IMG/VR virus record: IMGVR_UViG_3300037247_000961
Location: 1-64,000 of that record
DNA: 64,000 nucleotides
From: a virus
Reading direction: 5' to 3' (one strand)
The notes under the pieces are model-generated. The model ran no database searches. It was not told the origin of the DNA and was given only the letters and a program-made list of their open reading frames with translations. Positions 38,197 to 47,383 of this stretch are shown here, piece after piece. A program made the position numbers and the translations under genes. Numbering within the stretch: the first letter of the stretch is position 1; each line of letters opens with the position of its first letter.

Positions 38197-39476
38197 ATCC
38201 TCACTACAACAACACGCTCTGCGGCGCGGGTGATGCCGGTGTAAAGCCATCGCCATTTGTCAGCGCGGAAACAATGGGACTCATCAAACAAAAGCACATC
38301 ATCCCATTCACTGCCTTGAGCCTTATGAACCGTTAAACTATATCCATAATCAAATTCCTCGGCGTTTTTGCGTTCCCACCAAGGCAATGCCTCACCTTGG
38401 CCAAGGAAATACTGCGTATGCGCCTCGACCTCTAGCGGAGGGCCATCATCCTCCGGCCGCAGGATCATGAACACCCGTTCATCCTCGATAAGGCCGACTT
38501 CATTCACAAACCAAATGGCCCCATTAAGCAGGCCGCGGTCATGATTATTGCGAAGACACACCAACTTGTCCCCGGCCACTGGCAATGTGTCCGTGCGGCC
38601 ATACAGCGCGCGCATACGGCGATTAGATGCATGTCGGGTCTTATTTCTGCCTACGAGAATTTGATCTGCCGCTTGAGCATGAGACTCATTTATGTGAACC
38701 TTCTCCGCAACTAAGCTGTTCCCATAAGAACCAATTGCCAAGTCCTCCTGGTTGCGTACACGAGTCGCCATAGCGATAATAGGGTTGCTTTCGGCTTGGC
38801 GATGTATGTCAGTCAGCATGACATCGGGCTCAATTCCTTCGGTAAAGAATCCTGCACCATAGACCGGCGGCAACTGGGCAGGATCACCCAGAACCAATAT
38901 CTTGGTCCCAAATGATTCCAAGTCCTCCCCCATAGGTCCATCCACCATTGACACCTCATCAATGATGACCAGCTTGGCATCCTTAACCACTGATTCTGTG
39001 TTCAGTGTGAACATGGGACGGCTTAACGCCTCTCGCTCGCGCTTGACCTTGGCCACCAAGTCCATCACCCTCGGATGATTCTCTACTTGCTCATCGACTG
39101 TAAATTGTGGGGGGCCTCCCTCCAACTCCATTTCTGGGGAGGCTCCAATCTCCAACTTCAATTCGGCGCGCAATTCCACTAAGGACCGCTCCAAATCCCG
39201 CAATTTTTCTCGGCTCAGTTCCTTGGAATTGTAGATTATGCTATGGATCGTTGATGCGTCTGGACATCCCTTCTGCCGCAACACATATGCCGCCTTACCT
39301 GTATACGCCATGTACAGTACCGTCCCATCGATACCTTGGCCGAAATGGCGCGCGAGCGTAGTCTTACCGGTACCGGCGTAACCAAACAGGCGAAAGACTT
39401 GCGGCGCCTGAGGATCAGCGAGCCATTGCGCTACAGCCACAAGGGCAGCGTCTTGTTGGGGACTCCATATAGTCAC
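38193..39476 (-). CDS. SF1B helicase, RecD/Dda-like
   Basis: 427 residues. Walker A GYAGTGKT at 32-39, IIDEVSMVD as motif II, LGDPAQLPPV (motif III), and VHKAQGSEW plus YTGITRAAE near the C-terminus (motifs V-VI). This is the RecD2/T4 Dda set, a 5'-3' helicase that helps origin melting and removes proteins from DNA. ATGA overlap with the gene upstream. Confidence 0.9.
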   Translation of the reverse strand: MTIWSPQQDAALVAVAQWLADPQAPQVFRLFGYAGTGKTTLARHFGQGIDGTVLYMAYTGKAAYVLRQKGCPDASTIHSIIYNSKELSREKLRDLERSLVELRAELKLEIGASPEMELEGGPPQFTVDEQVENHPRVMDLVAKVKREREALSRPMFTLNTESVVKDAKLVIIDEVSMVDGPMGEDLESFGTKILVLGDPAQLPPVYGAGFFTEGIEPDVMLTDIHRQAESNPIIAMATRVRNQEDLAIGSYGNSLVAEKVHINESHAQAADQILVGRNKTRHASNRRMRALYGRTDTLPVAGDKLVCLRNNHDRGLLNGAIWFVNEVGLIEDERVFMILRPEDDGPPLEVEAHTQYFLGQGEALPWWERKNAEEFDYGYSLTVHKAQGSEWDDVLLFDESHCFRADKWRWLYTGITRAAERVVVVRM

Positions 39477-39832
39477 GCAGGCACCCGACAGTCTCGCAGG
39501 CCTTTAGTCGCGTGAAATTCTAGGAGTCGGCCCTTGCGAATCGTTGACGCAATGATACGGCGATAATCTTGTCCACGCTTACCAAAGGACGACGTCTCCT
39601 TGCGGTACTTGCGCTTGATGGCTTGTTGGAGAAGATAGTCACGGCGCCGATGCTCATTGCCCCATTCACGAGCGACACAAGGCATCATGCCTTTGCCCAA
39701 TAAGATTGCCTCGATCTCGCCGCCCTTGGCCTCCTCACACATGGCATTGATGAAATCGTGAAGTTGCCGGCGCGTATTCACGTCGCGGCGCTTGAAATTC
39801 TTGATGATCTTATCGTTTTGTTGGTCAGCCAT
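39473..39832 (-). CDS. 119-residue basic protein
   Basis: ATG at 39832 with GAAGGTGC upstream. Basic, helical (NFKRRDVNTRRQLHDFINAM). Probably nucleic-acid binding; no known family. Confidence 0.6.
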   Translation of the reverse strand: MADQQNDKIIKNFKRRDVNTRRQLHDFINAMCEEAKGGEIEAILLGKGMMPCVAREWGNEHRRRDYLLQQAIKRKYRKETSSFGKRGQDYRRIIASTIRKGRLLEFHATKGLRDCRVPA

Positions 39833-40346
39833 GTTGCACCTTCGCTTTTTCGCGCGCCACATCCAGCTTCCGCGTATGGTACTCGATGTCTTTTTGGGCA
39901 CGTCGAATACATCCTCGATGGTAGGTGGCATTCCAAGCCCACGACTTGGTGTCTTTTTCCTTGCAGGCGATCCGTTCCAATTCCTGTTTGCTCGCCTCGT
40001 CAGCCAGTATCTGCGCCATTTCCAATGCCGCTTCTTCGGTTAACCAAAGTCGATCTTCCTCCACGATGTACGACGACGGAATGCGGTACTCGGTTTTGGT
40101 GGATGTAACGTCCATGCCGGTGATTTTTGTTTTTTCCGCCCTCGGGGTGCGCTCATAGGTTCTGATGCGCCCACGGGAGAATTGCTCATACCCGATATGA
40201 CAGTTTTGGCAATCGATGGTTACTTCCGTTCCATCACCCATGATACAGCGGATATAGCCACTACCCACACAATCCGGACACTCCACGGATGTTTCGACGG
40301 TGTCAAATCGCGCCCACCAAACCTCTTGCCCGATTTCATAGTTCAT
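39825..40346 (-). CDS. conserved phage zinc protein
   Basis: 173 residues. CPDCVGSG and CQNC form a DnaJ-type zinc repeat near residues 23-50, then a helical C-terminus. Similar proteins occur in other phages without known function. Starts 100 bp after the terminator downstream of the SSB-like gene. Confidence 0.65.
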   Translation of the reverse strand: MNYEIGQEVWWARFDTVETSVECPDCVGSGYIRCIMGDGTEVTIDCQNCHIGYEQFSRGRIRTYERTPRAEKTKITGMDVTSTKTEYRIPSSYIVEEDRLWLTEEAALEMAQILADEASKQELERIACKEKDTKSWAWNATYHRGCIRRAQKDIEYHTRKLDVAREKAKVQHG

Positions 40347-40376
40347 GGCTCAGTGCCCCTGATTTATGCAGTACCT

Positions 40377-40424
40377 TAAAGGAAACGCGGGCCGGCTTAG
40401 GAGGGAGCAGAAGCCGGCCCGCGT
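40377..40424 (-). terminator. intrinsic terminator after SSB-like gene
   Basis: A perfect 14-bp GC-rich inverted repeat (40385-40398 with 40411-40424), loop of 12, followed on the minus strand by TTTCCTTT. It lies about 25 bp beyond the stop of the SSB-like gene. A second weak hairpin spans that stop codon. Confidence 0.75.
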
Positions 40425-40450
40425 GCGCGCTGTGTCTAGGCTTAGCAGAC

Positions 40451-41323
40451 CTAGAACGGCGCGTCTTCTCCGTCACCCCCGTCTGCCGCGGGGTCTCCTC
40501 CCTTGCCTGAGGCGGCATGCTGCGACGCGAAGTCGGCTTTGGCCATTCCGCTCACGACCATGTCGCGAAAGTCACGGGCCTCGTTCAACAGTTCCTTGTT
40601 CTCGACCGGGTTGATGAGGCTTCCCTTCCATGTTGCACCGAGCGGATCAATGCGGAAGTTGAAGAAGGTACCGCTGTCATTCTTCTGCTTCACCGTGCGC
40701 AGGATTGCACGATTTGCGAACATCGGGGGCTTGCCCTTCAGCGTGTACATCGCCGTGATCCAGTCCCGATAGGGCTTGATCTTGGTCGACGTGAAGCTCA
40801 CCACACCGAATCCGACCGTCGAAATACCGTCCTCGTCCAGGAAGAGCCCATAGACGTAGAAGGTTTGGACCAAGTCGTTCATTGCGCCAGACTTTGCATC
40901 CGACCGCGAGTCGGGGCAATGCAACTTGCCGAAAGGCTTGCCGTCATTGTCCTCAATGGCCTTTTCGACCACATCGCCGTTGGGATCGTGCATGCCAACC
41001 ATGCCGCCGCCAGCGTCACGCGGCACCCACTCCACATAGACCTGTTCCTTGTGGACGGGGATGAAGGCGACGCCATCGGCCGTGGGGCCTTCGCCATCCC
41101 ACATTTGCTTGGTCACGGTATTGAACAACATGCCACTTTCGGCGCCGACTGGATCTTTGTCGACGACCTGGGGGCTGTTGCTTTGCAGGATGGCCAGGAA
41201 CGGCACGGACAGGTCTTTGCTCTGCGTGCCTTCGAAGCCGGCACCCGAGTCATCACCATAATCATAACTCGTGGCTGGAACGCCCGCGGGTGTGGCCACA
41301 GCCACCTCTTTCGATTCACTCAT
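40451..41323 (-). CDS. SSB-like protein
   Basis: 290 residues; the N-terminal region is flexible and acidic, a large beta-rich core follows, and the C-terminus is low complexity ending in GEDAPF, like the acidic tip of single-stranded DNA-binding proteins. It lies alone between a terminator and a non-coding stretch, as for a highly expressed gene. Assignment as ssDNA-binding protein is inferred from tail, size and place. Confidence 0.55.
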   Translation of the reverse strand: MSESKEVAVATPAGVPATSYDYGDDSGAGFEGTQSKDLSVPFLAILQSNSPQVVDKDPVGAESGMLFNTVTKQMWDGEGPTADGVAFIPVHKEQVYVEWVPRDAGGGMVGMHDPNGDVVEKAIEDNDGKPFGKLHCPDSRSDAKSGAMNDLVQTFYVYGLFLDEDGISTVGFGVVSFTSTKIKPYRDWITAMYTLKGKPPMFANRAILRTVKQKNDSGTFFNFRIDPLGATWKGSLINPVENKELLNEARDFRDMVVSGMAKADFASQHAASGKGGDPAADGGDGEDAPF

Positions 41324-41568
41324 CTTCGTTCTCCAGTTCTCGGTTCATAGTTCATAGATTGCAGCCCATCACACTCACCACTTCGCAGGTGACGCGGTGC
41401 GCCCCTCTAAGGACGCTGGGGGTTTCATTTATAAAGGCATTGAACCCCTAAGCTCTAGCCTATACAATATGCGCCGGCCGGGGCGTGACTCCTAGCACAG
41501 CATCCGCTTTCCCTTATCCAATATGGGCGTCTTAATTCAACAGGCTGATTAGACCTATTGGTATCCGG
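41324..41568. other. 245-bp non-coding stretch upstream of SSB-like gene
   Basis: No gene found. A weak minus-strand promoter (TTGAAT, 16 bp, GATAAG at about 41514-41541) and a GAGAACTGGAGAACGAAG ribosome binding region before 41323 are the only signs. A small hairpin (CCGGT/ACCGG) overlaps the end of the gene at 41569. Confidence 0.4.
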
Positions 41569-41781
41569 TTATGTGACCGGCTCCTTATGACACCTCGGCG
41601 CATGTAGAATATCAGACCAATTCCACAGTCCAGTTGTATGCTCATCTGGCGCAGGCTCTATCACATGGAGCATCTGGGATAAGTGATAATGCAATCGATC
41701 ATCGATGTAACTATCACAATCTCTCGGCTCAGACTTTGCACCGCAGACTAACGTCCCGTCGCATCGCCATCTAAGGCTCAC
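41569..41781 (-). CDS. 70-residue conserved phage protein
   Basis: Begins MSLRWRCDGTLVCGAKSEPR with three cysteines, followed by YIDDRLHYHLSQ, a pattern seen in short phage proteins. Ends KEPVT and stop. Unknown. Confidence 0.6.
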   Translation of the reverse strand: MSLRWRCDGTLVCGAKSEPRDCDSYIDDRLHYHLSQMLHVIEPAPDEHTTGLWNWSDILHAPRCHKEPVT

Positions 41782-42347
41782 GCCTTCACCTTAACATCGG
41801 TGAAGCGTTGACGATAGGCGCCGAAGGTATCCAGCGGAATTGCAATGCCATCCGCAAGCGCCCCTTTGATGAAGGCGCGAAGGGTGTTGGTGTGAACGCC
41901 ACGCACCAATTTGAGATTGAGAGGCTTCTTGCGCTGCGCACAGTCCCGCATGAACTTACGTGCCCAAGCCTCTTGGTCCTTATTGAAGTCGATGGTCACT
42001 GTGCGCTTGATCAGATTGGCGTTGCCATTGTCCTCAAGCCAGGCATGAGCCTTTTCCTCATTGCCCTTGGGGATGGACCCACGAATCACTTCCTTGAGAT
42101 TGATAATGATGCCACCGGGGGTGATCACCTTGGACTTGTCAAGCTGGGCCTCCTCCAAAAGGTTCGGCAACTTGGTTTCCTTAACCAACGTCACCGCGGC
42201 CTTAGCCTCGCCCAATTGGGCCTCCAGCGCAGAAACACGAGCCTCCGCATCAAGCTGCTCTTGGGCAAGGCCTTCGATCCGGCTCATCAAATTGCCGCCG
42301 GGCTCGTTAGTCTCCCAAGCACTGTAATCGTGTTCTTTGTCCATCAT
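41778..42347 (-). CDS. conserved phage protein, coiled-coil plus domain
   Basis: 189 residues from the ATG at 42347 (GGGAGCATCG upstream). A coiled coil (residues 20-70) precedes a compact domain (SKVITPGGIIINLKEVIRGS, then AWLEDNGNANLIKRT) found in replication regions of other phages. May be a replication accessory factor; unproven. Confidence 0.65.
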   Translation of the reverse strand: MMDKEHDYSAWETNEPGGNLMSRIEGLAQEQLDAEARVSALEAQLGEAKAAVTLVKETKLPNLLEEAQLDKSKVITPGGIIINLKEVIRGSIPKGNEEKAHAWLEDNGNANLIKRTVTIDFNKDQEAWARKFMRDCAQRKKPLNLKLVRGVHTNTLRAFIKGALADGIAIPLDTFGAYRQRFTDVKVKA

Positions 42348-42363
42348 CGATGCTCCCTTCCCG

Positions 42364-42717
42364 TTAAATAATGTTAGCTTCGTCCCTCGCCATGTCCTCA
42401 AGATGAGCCTGCAAGGCCTCTGGGATATCGTCCCACGTGATGCCATCTGGGCCAATCACTTCCAAGTCCTCGACCTCGCCGCCCTCTGCCGGGTAGCCAG
42501 GATCGCCATTGCTCAAATACCAGACTGCCGGATAGTAATCCGTGATCTTGGCGCTTACATCAAGCATCAACGTCGGATAGTTGCCGTCCGCATCGGGCTT
42601 AAGCAACTCATACTCATATTCAAAATTGACGTCGGTTCCACGGATCACTGAATCGCTCCTCAAGCCATGATCAAGTTTAAACAGTGTGGCGTCAAAAGTC
42701 AATTCATTTAAATCCAT
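42364..42717 (-). CDS. 117-residue hypothetical protein
   Basis: Acidic, beta-rich (YPTLMLDVSAKITDYYPAVW). It overlaps the helicase gene by 10 bp. Similar proteins accompany phage helicase genes; unknown function. Confidence 0.6.
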   Translation of the reverse strand: MDLNELTFDATLFKLDHGLRSDSVIRGTDVNFEYEYELLKPDADGNYPTLMLDVSAKITDYYPAVWYLSNGDPGYPAEGGEVEDLEVIGPDGITWDDIPEALQAHLEDMARDEANII

Positions 42718-44189
42718 TCGCGCAGCATGTCTCCGGTCAATCGAGATGCAATATCATATTTACCTCGGAGATTTTCAACGATGTGCATATCGACCGTATC
42801 GTGGGCAAGCACATCGGCATACAGCACACCAAATCCATATTCACCGTGATCCACTCCATCTTGTCCAATGCGATGATTACGATCTTCAGATTGCATGCGG
42901 TCGCGGTATTTGAACGAATTGGAATAATACATCGTCGTCTTTGCCGCATTGATCGTGATACCTCGGGAGCCTTTGCTCGGGTTGCCCACAAACCAGTCCG
43001 CGTCGCCTGCATTGAATGCTAATTTAGACCGTTCGCATTCATCATCATCCAATGTGCCGTCATAGCGCACGGCCCTTGGGCCAAGGGCGTCCATAATTTG
43101 ATCAATATCGCGAGTGAAGCGGGACCAAACAATGGCCGGGTGATTTAGCTTCTCCAAAAACGCCAACGAGCAATCCAATCGAGGATTCTTGACGTCGCAC
43201 AGTTCAACCGGCTCCTCGGCATCCGTCACCATATACCCACACGTGATTTGCTGAAGCCGCAGCAAACGGGTCAGGGCCAAGTTGCCATCAACGATACGGC
43301 CATCCTGCAATTCGATCTCGAACTCGTCCCGCATCTTGTCGTAATACGCTTGTTGCTTCGGCGTCATGTCGAACCATCGTTTAGTGTACAGCTTATCAGG
43401 TAAATCCAGAACGTCGGTTTTCAACAGGCGATCACTCACCGATGCAAGTATCTCGGCCAACTCATCGATGTTCTTATAGCGCAGCAATTTGTCATATCCG
43501 GGATCGTAGCCGTGAAGCGCCTCACAATCCGCAGCCGTGAACCATTCTGCATAATGCTGTTTGAATGAGCGAAAGTTTTCCATTCCAAGGCGGCGCCAGA
43601 TTCCTTCATCAAGGAACCGTAACTGCGAATAAATATCAAAGGGCTTGTCTGCCGGGGTGCCGGTCAAGATGCGCTTATACGCGGGATAAGCGCCCGAGGC
43701 TACTACGGAGCGCGTCCGCTTGGCGCTTGGCGTCCTGATATCATCAGACTCGTCCAATGTCATGAACACCTTGCGACGTTTTAAGAATCGCCAGACGGCT
43801 TTCTTCCCTTTGGCCGTCATGAATCCATCATAACTGATGCAAAAGAAAGCCAAGCCCTGGAACTTGATCAGATTATTAAACGCCGCAGCATGCCATTTGG
43901 TGTTAGCCCGTTTGGTTTGCCAAAGGAAGATCATCATTTTCTTCATGACCGCATCAGGCATGTGCTTCGGCAATTCGTCCGTGACCCAGTTTCGCTCGAC
44001 ACCCCCCGGAGCCACGATCAGCGCCCCGTCGATCTGCCCGCCTATGAATAAATAGGCAATGGAGTCAATGATTGGTTTGCTTTTTCCCGTGCCCTGTTCC
44101 CAGAGAATACCGTGGAACGGCAGTTCCCGCGTTTCCTTAAAGATGCGGTCTTGATGATCAAATGGATCAGTTTTGTATTGGTATGCCAT
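42708..44189 (-). CDS. SF2 (SNF2-like) helicase
   Basis: 493 residues. Walker A LWEQGTGKS at about 29-37, LDESDDIRTPSAKRTRSV as motif II, ILTGTPADKPFDIYSQL as motif III, and a C-terminal half ending with RMQSEDRNHRIGQ (motif VI). This is the SNF2-type ATPase common in phage replication regions, thought to act on replication forks or recombination intermediates. First gene after the control region. Confidence 0.85.
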   Translation of the reverse strand: MAYQYKTDPFDHQDRIFKETRELPFHGILWEQGTGKSKPIIDSIAYLFIGGQIDGALIVAPGGVERNWVTDELPKHMPDAVMKKMMIFLWQTKRANTKWHAAAFNNLIKFQGLAFFCISYDGFMTAKGKKAVWRFLKRRKVFMTLDESDDIRTPSAKRTRSVVASGAYPAYKRILTGTPADKPFDIYSQLRFLDEGIWRRLGMENFRSFKQHYAEWFTAADCEALHGYDPGYDKLLRYKNIDELAEILASVSDRLLKTDVLDLPDKLYTKRWFDMTPKQQAYYDKMRDEFEIELQDGRIVDGNLALTRLLRLQQITCGYMVTDAEEPVELCDVKNPRLDCSLAFLEKLNHPAIVWSRFTRDIDQIMDALGPRAVRYDGTLDDDECERSKLAFNAGDADWFVGNPSKGSRGITINAAKTTMYYSNSFKYRDRMQSEDRNHRIGQDGVDHGEYGFGVLYADVLAHDTVDMHIVENLRGKYDIASRLTGDMLREWI

Positions 44190-44212
44190 GGGAACTCCTC
44201 AGGCCCAAGGGG

Positions 44213-44324
44213 GACATAACTTGAGAGACTTGCGACTTTGGCTTTTCGTACTTGTTGGACCCTCTAAGTTACTATACTTTCTTATCTTTCTTTCAGAAAG
44301 AGAGAGAAGAGATACTTATATACT
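44213..44324 (+). repeat. control-region repeat, copy 2
   Basis: Second copy of the sequence at 272-383. The two agree from GGACATAAC through CTTTGGCTTTTC, then over ACCCTCTAAGTTACTATACT and the GAGAGAGAAGAGATACTTAT run. A related segment also follows (44396-44424 against 531-560). It lies between the M15 endolysin stop and the helicase start, where leftward transcription of the replication module should begin. Confidence 0.75.
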
Positions 44325-44330
44325 TCTTTC

Positions 44331-44365
44331 AAAACGTTGCGGTAAAAACTTTCTTTCCCCGCAAC
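44331..44365 (-). terminator. possible terminator after the endolysin gene
   Basis: GTTGCGG/CCGCAAC (44336-44342 with 44359-44365) forms a 7-bp stem followed on the minus strand by GTTTTG. The loop is 16 bases and the T-run short, so strength is doubtful. The rest of 44325-44487 shows no gene. Confidence 0.4.
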
Positions 44366-44487
44366 CCCAAAAAGGCCTCTGAAAGTTGAAAAGTATGTCT
44401 TTCTCAGATTCACTCTTTTGGGCCAGGGACTTACCCCGAGTATCCTGGGAAATCCCTACCTCTGAAAGTATAGTCTCAAGTCTCTCC

Positions 44488-45282
44488 TTAGGTCATTTCG
44501 TAGTGAGGCGCGTCAATGAAGGCCGGCTTGTCCCTGGCCCGCTTGCGCTCCGCATAGGCCTGTACCAGCTTTTCAGGGGCCTGGAGGGGGGTCTCGTTAT
44601 AGAGGGGTACCCAAGCGCCCCCCCAACGTAATAGGCCCCCACAGGCGAACGAGGCCCGCCGTACGGCCTCCATGATCTTGTAGCAGGCCAGTAATTCCCA
44701 TCGGGCACGTCCATTGATCCATGGAACCAGGTCCACGGCATGGCTAAAGCCATCGCTCTGAATCAGGTGCTTGGACTTCATGGTCTGGGATACCCTGGTA
44801 CGTACGTATTCTGCCTGTTCCTCGCGAGTGCGCACGCCATCGGTCACAGTGAAATCTTGTGCCGTGATTCCGATGGCATGGTGAACGATCCTCACAAGAT
44901 CAGGATGAACGCCTTCCAGGTTTTTGAGGCTGCTTTTGCCCAGCTTGTAGGAGCCAATCTCCACGTCGTCCAGCAACGGGTCTGTTGCCTCTTGCTTCGC
45001 ACCGTGTGGGCGTGTGGGCGCCTTGGGCGCGCGGGCTGGCGCACCATGGTCCTCCATGCAATGGACCGCGATGCCTGCCATCTTTCGCATCACGTCGAGG
45101 GCTTTGGTGTCGCCGGGGTTGAGGGTCCAGTCCCGAATCAGTTGGGCCTGATAATGTGCCATCATTGTGGTATAATCGCCCACGGAATGAGGCTCGGGAG
45201 TCGGCTCCATTCGGTTGGGGCCGAGGCTGTCCTGGTAACGGCGCTCGCCGTCGATCAGGTTGTAAACATCTTTGCGTTTCAT
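44488..45282 (-). CDS. M15 peptidase endolysin with extra N-terminal domain
   Basis: 264 residues. From about residue 108 the protein is an M15 L-Ala-D-Glu/VanY-type peptidase: LEGVHPDLVR, then GFSHAVDLV (H181, D184) and DAPHYEM (H260) provide the zinc site. It should cut peptide crosslinks in the host wall at lysis. Residues 1-85 (IDGERRYQDSL, HSVGDYTTMMAHYQ, MAGIAVHCMEDHGAP) match a separate domain known to me from phage proteins linked to small accessory genes, not to lysis. A linker rich in Ala, Pro and Thr joins them. Confidence 0.8.
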   Translation of the reverse strand: MKRKDVYNLIDGERRYQDSLGPNRMEPTPEPHSVGDYTTMMAHYQAQLIRDWTLNPGDTKALDVMRKMAGIAVHCMEDHGAPARAPKAPTRPHGAKQEATDPLLDDVEIGSYKLGKSSLKNLEGVHPDLVRIVHHAIGITAQDFTVTDGVRTREEQAEYVRTRVSQTMKSKHLIQSDGFSHAVDLVPWINGRARWELLACYKIMEAVRRASFACGGLLRWGGAWVPLYNETPLQAPEKLVQAYAERKRARDKPAFIDAPHYEMT

Positions 45283-45308
45283 GATTGGTTCCTAATTATG
45301 AGGGTGAA

Positions 45309-45334
45309 GCGGGGCTGTTACATAACAGCACCGC
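45309..45334. other. stem-loop upstream of the endolysin gene
   Basis: GCGG-t-GCTGTTA / TAACAGC-c-CCGC forms an 11-bp stem with a two-base loop and one internal mismatch. It lies about 27 bp before the endolysin start. No T-run follows, so it is more likely a regulatory or RNA-stabilising hairpin than a terminator. Confidence 0.45.
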
Positions 45335-45342
45335 TGCAAAGG

Positions 45343-45654
45343 TTACTTTGCGTCGACCAGTTTTGGCAAACTAGTCACCAATTTGTTCTCCGGCCTATAG
45401 GTATCAACCGTTTGGCCTTGATTGTTTAGGACGTAGCAGTATCCCGTCAACAGGTAAGTTGATGAGATATCTGTATCCGGGAACGTGCATTCGGCCACAC
45501 ATACAGTCCACACTTTTCCCTTTGGTGTTTCGCTGAGGTTGAACAGTCCGCATTCATATTTTGTTGCAAGGATGCGGCAAAACTTGATCTCTTTGATGCC
45601 ACCGATGATTCGATAATTCTTGTCCTTGCCCGACATGATTTTCAAGGTCAACAT
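45343..45654 (-). CDS. 103-residue hypothetical protein
   Basis: Beta-rich with three cysteines (KFCRILATKYECGLF). Between the endolysin and the T5 A1-like gene. No family recognised. Confidence 0.55.
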   Translation of the reverse strand: MLTLKIMSGKDKNYRIIGGIKEIKFCRILATKYECGLFNLSETPKGKVWTVCVAECTFPDTDISSTYLLTGYCYVLNNQGQTVDTYRPENKLVTSLPKLVDAK

Positions 45655-45729
45655 GACCTATCTCCTTCTACTTCTACTGATTGCGCTACGTCAACTCACG
45701 ACGCGCCTCGCGCTTAGCGGCGCCGCTTC

Positions 45730-47370
45730 TTACGCTCTCCATCTCCCATTCCACATTGTGTATATGGCTCGTTTGCCTGTGCAATAGGTCACGATATGGG
45801 AAGGTGACCACGACGACGGCCCTTTATTATACCCTTGATCCATATCGCCACTCAAGCCTGAAGTATAAGTGCCCTCCAGAATTCCGGCGGAGTGTTCGTG
45901 GGCTCGATTAGCCTTGCGTCCCATGCGCGCCATATTAGAAGCACTTCCGCGGCTACCGTTAGGCCCAAGATGTCCGTGCATTCCGTGCTCGATGTCGAGC
46001 AACACAAAACTCTCATCCTCGTTCAGGAATCGAATTGGCACAGCGCTTCCATCTTGCATCGTGTCGAATTCTCGGAGTATTGCCCAACGGAGTAGATTGT
46101 GAGGTTCATCCGGATTATCCCGAATCGCACGGTAAACCTCAATCTGGGCTTCCAAGAAGTAAATGGCATTGACAGGATCATTCTTATAATCACCGATACG
46201 TAGCCACTCTTTGAAAAACCCATCGTGGTTTGAATTCACTACTACAGTCTGGCACCACTCCCGGCTTGATTCTTTCAGGAATCGTGCCACATTATTGACT
46301 TCTGTCTGAACAGAGTCGTGGCCCTGGATATAAGCCAAAAAACGGTCATGAATCAGATGCTTCTTGAGTGTGTGACCATTGCGCGCCCGGAAGTCCATAA
46401 CGTCGTGCATCATTTGATACTCTGGGCGCAGGACATCCATCATGCCCCCCTTGCCCCATGCCAACTCTGCAACTTCGGGGTCAAGTGTAGCTTCATGGAT
46501 ATCGCCCCATGTAATTGACTTGGCGCGGTGCCTATGGGTAATTTTGATGCCATCGATTTTCAGGTCCATGTCGCAGATGACACCCTTGTTCGTGGAAATC
46601 AACTGGCGCACAAACCAATCACCTCGGCAATTTACTTCGACGATTAGGCCTCCATATACGTGATGGAAATCCGCCTTGAGGCCTGCCTTCTTGGCGATAT
46701 AGTTCCGCTTGGTCACGGTGCCCGTCGTATAGGTGAACTTCGTCGGTTCATTCTTGCCACTAGCAACCGATGACATGTGCATCTTGACGTGGGGGAAAAT
46801 CGAACTATGCCTTCCGGTGTAAACCTCAAGTCCTTGTAACGGCTTTACCGCGGTCGGTTCGATGTTCATTTCCCCGCAGAAGATTAGTCCCGGGGCCAGC
46901 TCAACTTGGTCATCGCAGATGTAAGGCTCAATGATAGGATCATACCAGACAGGTGCAAGGTCGGACGCTGTTGGTTCTTGGCCCCGCTTGACGGCCTTAT
47001 TACCGAAACGTGCCTTGTTATAGGTGAACGTCGCCACCATCAACCTCGACGTCTCGACGCGCTTTTCTTTGCGCTTGGAATAGGTTATCAAAGAATCCCA
47101 GGCTTTCGAAAAAACTTTGGTGTTATTCTGAGCGGAAGTTAAAATGTAACGATTGATTTTGCCTTTTGAGGGCAACGGGAGGGAGGTTTGCTCGAACGGC
47201 GCAACGCGGCCCGCGAACAAGGGCTTGTCGTCATAGATACCAGCGGCTCTGATGCAGTCCCGAATCGTGCCGCGGACGTGACCGGTTTCCAATGCCGTGC
47301 CATATATCGTTCCGATGCGTTGATAAACTTCGACGATGCGCGCAGATTGCGCGTCTGTCAATGCGGCCAT
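45730..47370 (-). CDS. metallophosphoesterase, T5 A1-like
   Basis: 546 residues. The calcineurin-type core shows GDIHE (D290, H292), a later H near 351, NSNHD (residues 379-383) and a GMHGHLG block near residue 470, in the order of metallophosphoesterases. An N-terminal HTH-like segment (ARIVEVYQRIGTIYGTALET) precedes it. Length and layout resemble the A1 protein of phage T5, which is needed for host DNA breakdown and completion of DNA entry. Function here is inferred. Confidence 0.65.
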   Translation of the reverse strand: MAALTDAQSARIVEVYQRIGTIYGTALETGHVRGTIRDCIRAAGIYDDKPLFAGRVAPFEQTSLPLPSKGKINRYILTSAQNNTKVFSKAWDSLITYSKRKEKRVETSRLMVATFTYNKARFGNKAVKRGQEPTASDLAPVWYDPIIEPYICDDQVELAPGLIFCGEMNIEPTAVKPLQGLEVYTGRHSSIFPHVKMHMSSVASGKNEPTKFTYTTGTVTKRNYIAKKAGLKADFHHVYGGLIVEVNCRGDWFVRQLISTNKGVICDMDLKIDGIKITHRHRAKSITWGDIHEATLDPEVAELAWGKGGMMDVLRPEYQMMHDVMDFRARNGHTLKKHLIHDRFLAYIQGHDSVQTEVNNVARFLKESSREWCQTVVVNSNHDGFFKEWLRIGDYKNDPVNAIYFLEAQIEVYRAIRDNPDEPHNLLRWAILREFDTMQDGSAVPIRFLNEDESFVLLDIEHGMHGHLGPNGSRGSASNMARMGRKANRAHEHSAGILEGTYTSGLSGDMDQGYNKGPSSWSPSHIVTYCTGKRAIYTMWNGRWRA

Positions 47371-47383
47371 CCTTAACCCCTTC

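Noticed and set aside
44190-44487. Consensus minus-strand promoter for the replication module
   Set aside because: Only weak boxes were found (TATAGT without a -35). A promoter must be near but I cannot place it from sequence alone; phage- or activator-dependent promoters are possible.
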